Below, one piece after another: positions 58,650 to 64,000 of a stretch of DNA of 64,000 nt. The DNA is taken from assembly GCF_000003815.2 (NCBI RefSeq), contig NC_049988.1:2971127-3035126 (forward strand), given 5' to 3'. Below the pieces are notes generated by a model. That model was not told the DNA's origin. It worked only from the letters and a program-made list of their open reading frames with translations, and made no database searches. Position 1 is the stretch's first letter. Every line of letters begins with the position of its first letter. A program made the position numbers and the translations under genes. This DNA is from Branchiostoma floridae (lineage: Eukaryota; Chordata; Leptocardii; Amphioxiformes; Branchiostomatidae).

Positions 58650-59062
58650 GTCAGTTTAATGCCGGGCCGGAATGGGCCAAAAGTAAAGCCGCCGGGAAGT
58701 TTGTGTGAAACGGCGATCCTGAGCTCGTCTCGACAGGTCCGGCCCGTGTCGGCAGGTCGCCGGTAGCAAGGGCCCGACCCGACGTTCCGGGCTGAGCGGT
58801 CAACGGACGGACGGGACGGCGCCGTGCAGGTCCCTGACCCGTCAGCTGCACGGCGGTATGCGCCAAGGCACCGTCACGGGAGCGCCTGAAGAGACTGCGC
58901 TCGTCCGATGTTCCTGTACATGTATTAAGTATGGGAGAAGCCTTTCGAGGTCCCTCTCGGGGCGAGGAAGGGACTGAACCGTTAACGAATGTTGAATCTA
59001 AGGTCCAGGGCCCACCAGCTAGACGGCGATATGCGGCAATGTCCGGTCCCGGGACGTTCGGA

Positions 59063-59132
59063 TTTCTCTAGGGTGTCTGACCAAGGTGTGACTCGCTCAG
59101 CCTACCATAAGAGAGAGTGGTCGCTTTTTGAC
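59063..59132 (+). promoter_or_regulatory. Candidate Pol I spacer promoter, copy a
   Basis: tctagggtgtctgaccaagg, then ctcagcctacc and gagagtggtcgctttttgac. The same block recurs in copy b and, diverged, at 60714-60782 before the 18S gene. Confidence 0.5.
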
Positions 59133-59647
59133 CAGGTCCGCCTTCCTCCGCCCATAACGGGCGTTTGCAGGGGGCTAGCGAGACCGGGTTTGGTCGGCAC
59201 GGTCCGTGGGGGTGCCGGGAAGATTCCCGCACGGAGAGAATGTGGGCTTGTCCGGTGACTTTAGCGGGTCCTTCGGGCATAACGTGGTGGTTACCGGGCG
59301 GAGGCAGTGCCGCCGGCGGGCGGTGCGAGCCCCTGGTCCCGCCGGAAACCGGTCGCGGTGGAGACCGCCCCGGGCCAGTTAGGGGCTGAGGGGCTAAGGG
59401 CCGGTGCCTTGCGGGTCCCTGACCCGTCGGCTGCACGGCGGTATGCGCCAAGGCACCGTCACGGGAGCGCCTGAAGAGACTGCGCTCGTCCGATGTTTCT
59501 GTACATGTATTAAGTATGGGAGAAGCCTTTCGAGGTCCCTCTCGGGGCGAGGAAGGGACTGAACCGTTAACGAATGTTGAATCTAAGGTCCAGGGCCCAC
59601 CAGCTGCACGGCGATATGCGGCAATGCCCGGTCCCGGGACGTTCGGA

Positions 59648-59717
59648 TTTCTCTAGGGTGTCTGACCAAGGTGTGACTCGCTCAGCCTACCATAAGAGAG
59701 AGTGGTCGTTTTTTGAC
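59648..59717 (+). promoter_or_regulatory. Candidate Pol I spacer promoter, copy b
   Basis: Almost identical to copy a; ends gtggtcgttttttgac, as in the gene-proximal copy. Confidence 0.5.
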
Positions 59718-60060
59718 TAGGTTGGCCTTGCTCCGTCCATACCGGGCGTTTGCAAGGGGCTAGCGAGACCTGGTTTGCTCGACACGGTCCGTGGTGGTGC
59801 CGGGAAGATTCCCGCACGGAGAAAAGGTGGGCTTGTCCGGTGACTTTAGCGGGTCCTTCGGGCATAACGTGGTGGTTACCGGGCGGAGGCAGTGCCGCCG
59901 GCGGGCGGTGTGAGCCCCTGGTCCCGCCCGACTGCGATCGCAGTGTATGAGGCCCCGGGCCGGGCAGGCGTCGGAGAACGATCCTAACGGTGTCGCACAG
60001 GTCCCCGAGACCGCGCAGGCGTCCGGGGATTTCGGCGGCAGGCCCCGGTCGGGGTGCAAC

Positions 60061-60456
60061 GGGATGGTTGTGTGTAGGCTTCGGTTGGATTTGTCAATCG
60101 GCACCGGGGGCTGGACGGTGACGGCTCGCATTGGCTGGTAGCGTTCGCTTTCCCATCTCACTGGCCTCTTCCTATGTGACAACCAGTGGACCGGGATGGT
60201 TGTGTGCGGGCTTCGGTTGGATTTGTCAATCGGCACCGGGGGCTGGACGGTGACGGCTCGCATTGGCTGGTAGCGTTCGCTTTCCCATCTCACTGGACTC
60301 TTCCAATGTGAAGACCAGTGGAGCGGGATGGTTGTGTGTGGGCTTCGGTTGGATTTGTCAATCGGCACCGGGGGCTGGACGGTGACGGCTCGCATTGGCT
60401 GGTAGCGTTCGCTTTCCCATCTCACTGGACTCTTCCAATGTGAAGACCAGTGGACC
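60061..60456 (+). repeat. 132 bp spacer repeat, three copies
   Basis: gggatggttgtgtg starts at 60061, 60193, 60325 and 60457, exactly 132 bp apart; the fourth copy changes after gatttgtca into the next repeat family. Confidence 0.95.
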
Positions 60457-60700
60457 GGGATGGTTGTGTGTGGGCTTCGGTTGGATTTGTCACTTGGCTC
60501 CGAGGCCCACCCCGTGCCCGTCTCCGGTCAGGGTGGACCGGTATAGGTGTGTGCAGGCTCCGGTTGTATTTGTCACTTGGCTCCGGGGCCCACCCCGTGC
60601 CCGTCTCCGGTCGGGGGGTTGGACCGGGATGGGTAAGTGCAGGCTTCGGTTGGATTTGTCACCGGGCGCCGAGGCCCACCCCGTGGTCGTCTTTCGGTGG
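60457..60700 (+). repeat. ~80-85 bp spacer repeat, three copies
   Basis: gaccgg(g/t)at...ggcttcggttggatttgtcac...gaggcccaccccgtg recurs starting near 60454, 60537 and 60622. It shares its first 40 bp with the 132 bp repeat. Confidence 0.88.
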
Positions 60701-60713
60701 TTTTTCAAAAAAG

Positions 60714-60782
60714 TGCTCTACAGGGTGTCTGACCATGTCGTGGGATGCTCAGCCTACCTTGAGAGAGTGGTCGTTTTTTGAC
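60714..60782 (+). promoter_or_regulatory. Candidate Pol I promoter of the pre-rRNA
   Basis: acagggtgtctgaccatg, ctcagcctacc, gagagtggtcgttttttgac: a single-copy relative of the two spacer elements, lying 586 bp before the 18S 5' end. A gene promoter duplicated into spacer repeats is common in animal rDNA; the exact start site is not known. Confidence 0.5.
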
Positions 60783-61367
60783 TAGCTCGGGAAACGGCGG
60801 CGAGCAATCGCACACTCTCTCGCCAGTCGTTATGCTACCCCGCCGACCAGGCTGCCACTCCCCGCGCGGGATGCAGCCAGAGGTCGCAACCGGCTTGGAA
60901 GGCGGTCGTTCCTTCGCTCCTGCGGGCGAGGACGGCCGTGCCGAGGGCGTCCGGAACGAGCGCCAGGGCCAGCCTCCGCGGAGGCAGCGCCCGAGTCCCG
61001 CCAGTCGGGGCTCAACGGCGACGGCTCGCCCCTTCCGTCTGCGTGCGAGTACGCCTTGCGGACTCGGCTGTTCGAGACCCGGCCGTCCGCCTTCTCGGCG
61101 GACGCGTCGGTCGTGAGAGTGCGGGACCGTTCCCTCGCGGGGACGGCTCGGGCGTTGAAGGGAAGCAACGGTCAGGTGTGGCCGGGAGTTCTGCGCTCAG
61201 GCTCCCGAGGGTTTGCGGCACCGCTGCGCATTCCCATCTCACGGCAGCGATGGACTTTGGCGGCGGCGGTGCTGGGCGCGCGGCCGGCCGGTCGAGGCAG
61301 CACCTCGGTGCGCGTCTCCCGGCGGCCCGCGACTTGCCCGCCCGCCCTGCCGCCAGGGCTTCCTCGC
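60783..61367 (+). other. 5' external transcribed spacer (probable)
   Basis: GC-rich, no repeats, between the promoter-like block and the 18S start. Its left edge is inferred from that block. The many open frames on both strands are compositional. Confidence 0.55.
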
Positions 61368-62509
61368 TACCTGGTTGATCCTGCCAGTAGTCATATGCTT
61401 GTCTCAAAGATTAAGCCATGCACGTGCAAGTTTAAACTGTCTCAGTGAAACTGCGAATGGCTCATTAAATCAGTTATGGTTCCTTTGATCGTCACATCCT
61501 ACATGGATAACTGTGGTAATTCTAGAGCTAATACATGCGGAAGAAGCGCCGACCTCACGGTCTGGCGTGCATTTATCAGACCAAGACCGACCCGGAGTTC
61601 GTTCCGGTACCTTTGGTGACTCTGGATAACCTAGCCGATCGCACGGTCTTCGCACCGGCGACAGATCATTCGAATGTCTGCCCTATCAACTTTCGATGGT
61701 AGGTTCTGTGCCTACCATGGTGGCAACGGGTGACGGGGAATCAGGGTTCGGTTCCGGAGAGGGAGCCTGAGAAACGGCTACCACATCCAAGGAAGGCAGC
61801 AGGCGCGCAAATTACCCACTCCCGACTCGGGGAGGTAGTGACGAAAAATAACAATACGGGACTCTTTCGAGGCCCCGTAATTGGAATGGGTACACTTTAA
61901 ATCCTTTAACGAGGATCTATTGGAGGGCAAGTCTGGTGCCAGCAGCCGCGGTAATTCCAGCTCCAATAGCGTATATTAAAGTTGTTGCGGTTAAAAAGCT
62001 CGTAGTTGGATCTTGGGGCCGGGCTTGCGGTCCGCCGCGAGGCGTGTCACCGCTCGTCCCGGCCCTCCCTGCCGGATTCTCCTTGGTGCTCTTAACTGAG
62101 TGTCTCGGGGTGCCGGAGCGTTTACTTTGAAAAAATTAGAGTGTTCAAAGCAGGCCTGGTGCCTGAATAGTGGTGCATGGAATAATGGAATAGGACCTCG
62201 GTTCTATTTCGTTGGTTTTCGGAACGTGAGGTAATGATCAAGAGGGACGGACGGGGGCATTCGTATTGCGGCGGGAGAGGTGAAATTCTTGGATCGCCGC
62301 AAGACGAACCACTGCGAAAGCATTTGCCAAGAATGTTTTCATTGATCAAGAACGAAAGTTGTGGGCGCGAAGGCGATCAGATACCGCCCTAGTCACAACC
62401 ATAAACGATGCCAACCAGCGATCCGTCGGCGTTACTTCGATGACCCGATGGGCAGCTCCCGGGAAACCTGAGTTTTCGGGTTCCGGGGGAAGTATGGTTG
62501 CAAAGCTGG

Positions 62510-62553
<44 letters not shown>

Positions 62554-62992
62554 GCGGCTTAATTTGACTCAACACGGGGAAACTCACCCGGCCCGGACAC
62601 AGTAAGGATTGACAGATTGAGAGCTCTTTCTTGATTCTGTGGGTGGTGGTGCATGGCCGTTCTTAGTTGGTGGAGCGATTTGTCTGGCTAATCCCGATAA
62701 CGAACGAGACTCTGGCATGCTAACTAGTTCGGCGATCCCGTGCGATCGGCCGCAACTTCTTAGAGGGACAGCCGGCAGTAAGCCGGACGAGATGGAGCAA
62801 TAACAGGTCTGTGATGCCCTTAGATGTCCGGGGCCGCACGCGCGCTACAATGAAGGCATCAGCGAGTTTTTCGCCTTCGCCGAAAGGTGCGGGTAACCTG
62901 CTGAACCGCCTTCGTGCTAGGGATCGGGGATTGCAATTATCTCCCATGAACGAGGAATTCCCAGTAGATGCGTGTCATCAGCGCGCGTTGAT

Positions 62993-63038
<46 letters not shown>

Positions 63039-63125
63039 AATGGTTTAGTGAGGTCAGTCGATCGGCCCCTCTCGGGCCGGCAACGGTCTGGAGGAGCGCC
63101 GAGAAGCCGATCAAACTTGACCATT

Positions 63126-63183
<58 letters not shown>
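61368..63183 (+). rRNA. 18S small-subunit ribosomal RNA, complete
   Basis: Starts TACCTGGTTGATCCTGCCAG and ends GCGGAAGGATCATTA, both universal ends; 1816 nt. Internal landmarks include GTGCCAGCAGCCGCGGTAAT (61935 region), the AACTTAAAGGAATTGACGG region (62509) and GTACACACCGCCCGTCGCTA (63008). No deletion or frameless break is evident, so it looks functional. Forms the 40S subunit core after processing of the pre-rRNA. Confidence 0.99.
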
Positions 63184-64000
63184 CCGAAACGAAGCAGACA
63201 CTACTCGCGTGTCTACTTGCAAAACACTTCGTGGCAAGGAGCGGGCGGTGCCCCTGGCCTCCAGCTCCGACCCTCTCTCTTCCTTACCGCCTCGACAAGG
63301 TGGCGCTCCGACGGTGCTCTCGCGTCAATCGCTCGACGTCGTCGAGCGCGGGCGGAGAGCCAGGAGCGCCCAGGCCGACCCGCTTGGCGGCGGGACCCGG
63401 CAGCTCCCTTGGAACGTTGGTCGGGCGCCTTGAGTGCGCGCCCGTCGTTCCCCAGACTCAACCAGCGAGCCGCCCCGAGTAGCCCGGTCGAGGACGGAGT
63501 CAGGTCCTCCCGGCGCGAAAAGTCTTGGGCGGGCGAGCGAAAGTGGGAGCACCTATATCCTGGCGGAGGGGCGTCGCGTCGCGGGTTTGCGCGGAATGGG
63601 GTCGCGGTTTAGTCTCACGGCGGGGCCTAGGTGAGACGGCCCTTCCCCGGCACCCCGGCGTGGCGTTTCGGTCTCTGACTCGATGCAATCCATCTTGCGG
63701 ACGAGTGACCTACCCTTAAGCGTCGGACTTCGAGCGGGCGTCCCGCGGTCCAAGGCCTCCTTTGGGCAGAGGGGAGGACTGCCGTCTCGGTCGCCGCCGG
63801 CCAGCCACCGGCGGTCTCGACCGGATGCTACACTCCCCGAGGTCTTCAAGAGAAGGGCGGGCGCAATCGACCCCTCCGTGCGTCCAAAGCCGTGTCCGGC
63901 CGGCCGTCAGTGATGCTGAGGGGGCGCAGCGGTCTTCGCGGCGGGTCCCGGTTCGCGGAGCGACCCCCAGCCCTTCCGCTCGTTCGGCGCCCTTTCAACG
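63184..64000 (+). other. Internal transcribed spacer 1 (partial)
   Basis: Begins right after the 18S ATTA end. GC-rich, no 5.8S start (AACTCTTAGCGGTGGATCAC-like) before the window ends, so ITS1 is at least 817 bp. Frames open here are compositional. Confidence 0.9.

Larger units (their letters stand above)
58823..59930 (+). repeat. 585 bp spacer repeat, two copies
   Basis: cgccaaggcaccgtcacggg is at 58861 and again at 59446, offset 585. Copy 1 runs about 58823-59407 and copy 2 about 59408-59930, ending before copy 1's last 60 bp. Each carries one promoter-like element. Confidence 0.92.
58650..60713. other. rDNA intergenic spacer
   Basis: GC content jumps at about 58650. The spacer contains three families of tandem subrepeats and two probable spacer promoters (listed). 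No 28S 3' end is present before it, so the ribosomal unit starts inside the spacer at this junction. Open frames here are due to GC-rich repeats. Confidence 0.8.

Noticed and set aside
58651-61407. Many open frames of 60-220 codons in the rDNA spacer
   Set aside because: GC-rich composition and tandem repeats explain them; they lie in the spacer and external transcribed spacer.
61213-63160. Open frames inside the 18S gene
   Set aside because: The 18S rRNA explains the sequence from end to end.

Overview
The window looks like nuclear DNA of a cephalochordate (amphioxus, Branchiostoma-like). It has short-exon genes with GT-AG introns, dense small inverted-repeat transposons, a CYP3-type P450 gene, a local C-type lectin expansion and a complete animal 18S rRNA gene. 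The lineage call rests on general recognition of the 18S and repeat style, not on a search.

Layout. (1) 1-10645: the 3' nine exons (364 codons) of a cytochrome P450 of the CYP3 type; the N-terminal exons lie upstream of the window. Its introns hold MITE-like elements, a 0.7 kb tetranucleotide array and a 33 bp minisatellite. (2) 11480-13812: two broken non-LTR retrotransposon fragments, on opposite strands. (3) 14630-58300: ten tandem head-to-tail copies of one five-exon gene, about 3.5-6 kb apart. Each encodes a type II membrane protein: Tyr-bearing cytoplasmic tail, one membrane helix, a coiled-coil stalk of 17-residue repeats and a six-Cys C-type lectin-like domain with a short C-terminal tail. 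(4) 58650-64000: the edge of a ribosomal DNA unit: intergenic spacer with subrepeats, probable Pol I promoter copies, external spacer, 18S rRNA (61368-63183) and the start of ITS1.

The ten lectin genes share exon boundaries and phases (1,0,1,1). Exon 3 differs between copies only in steps of exactly 51 bp, giving 2, 4, 3, 7, 6 or 12 repeats, so stalk length varies in whole repeats without breaking the frame. Units 2, 5 and 8 have lost the usual start or the first 54 codons by three different lesions, yet the rest of each gene is open from Met55 onward. The spacers are mosaic: units 5 and 8 share an insertion, and three pairs of spacers match each other better than their neighbours, pointing to block duplication or conversion. 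The last large spacer (48149-50781) carries a palindrome, a fold-back element and a Penelope-like remnant with a hammerhead-like motif.
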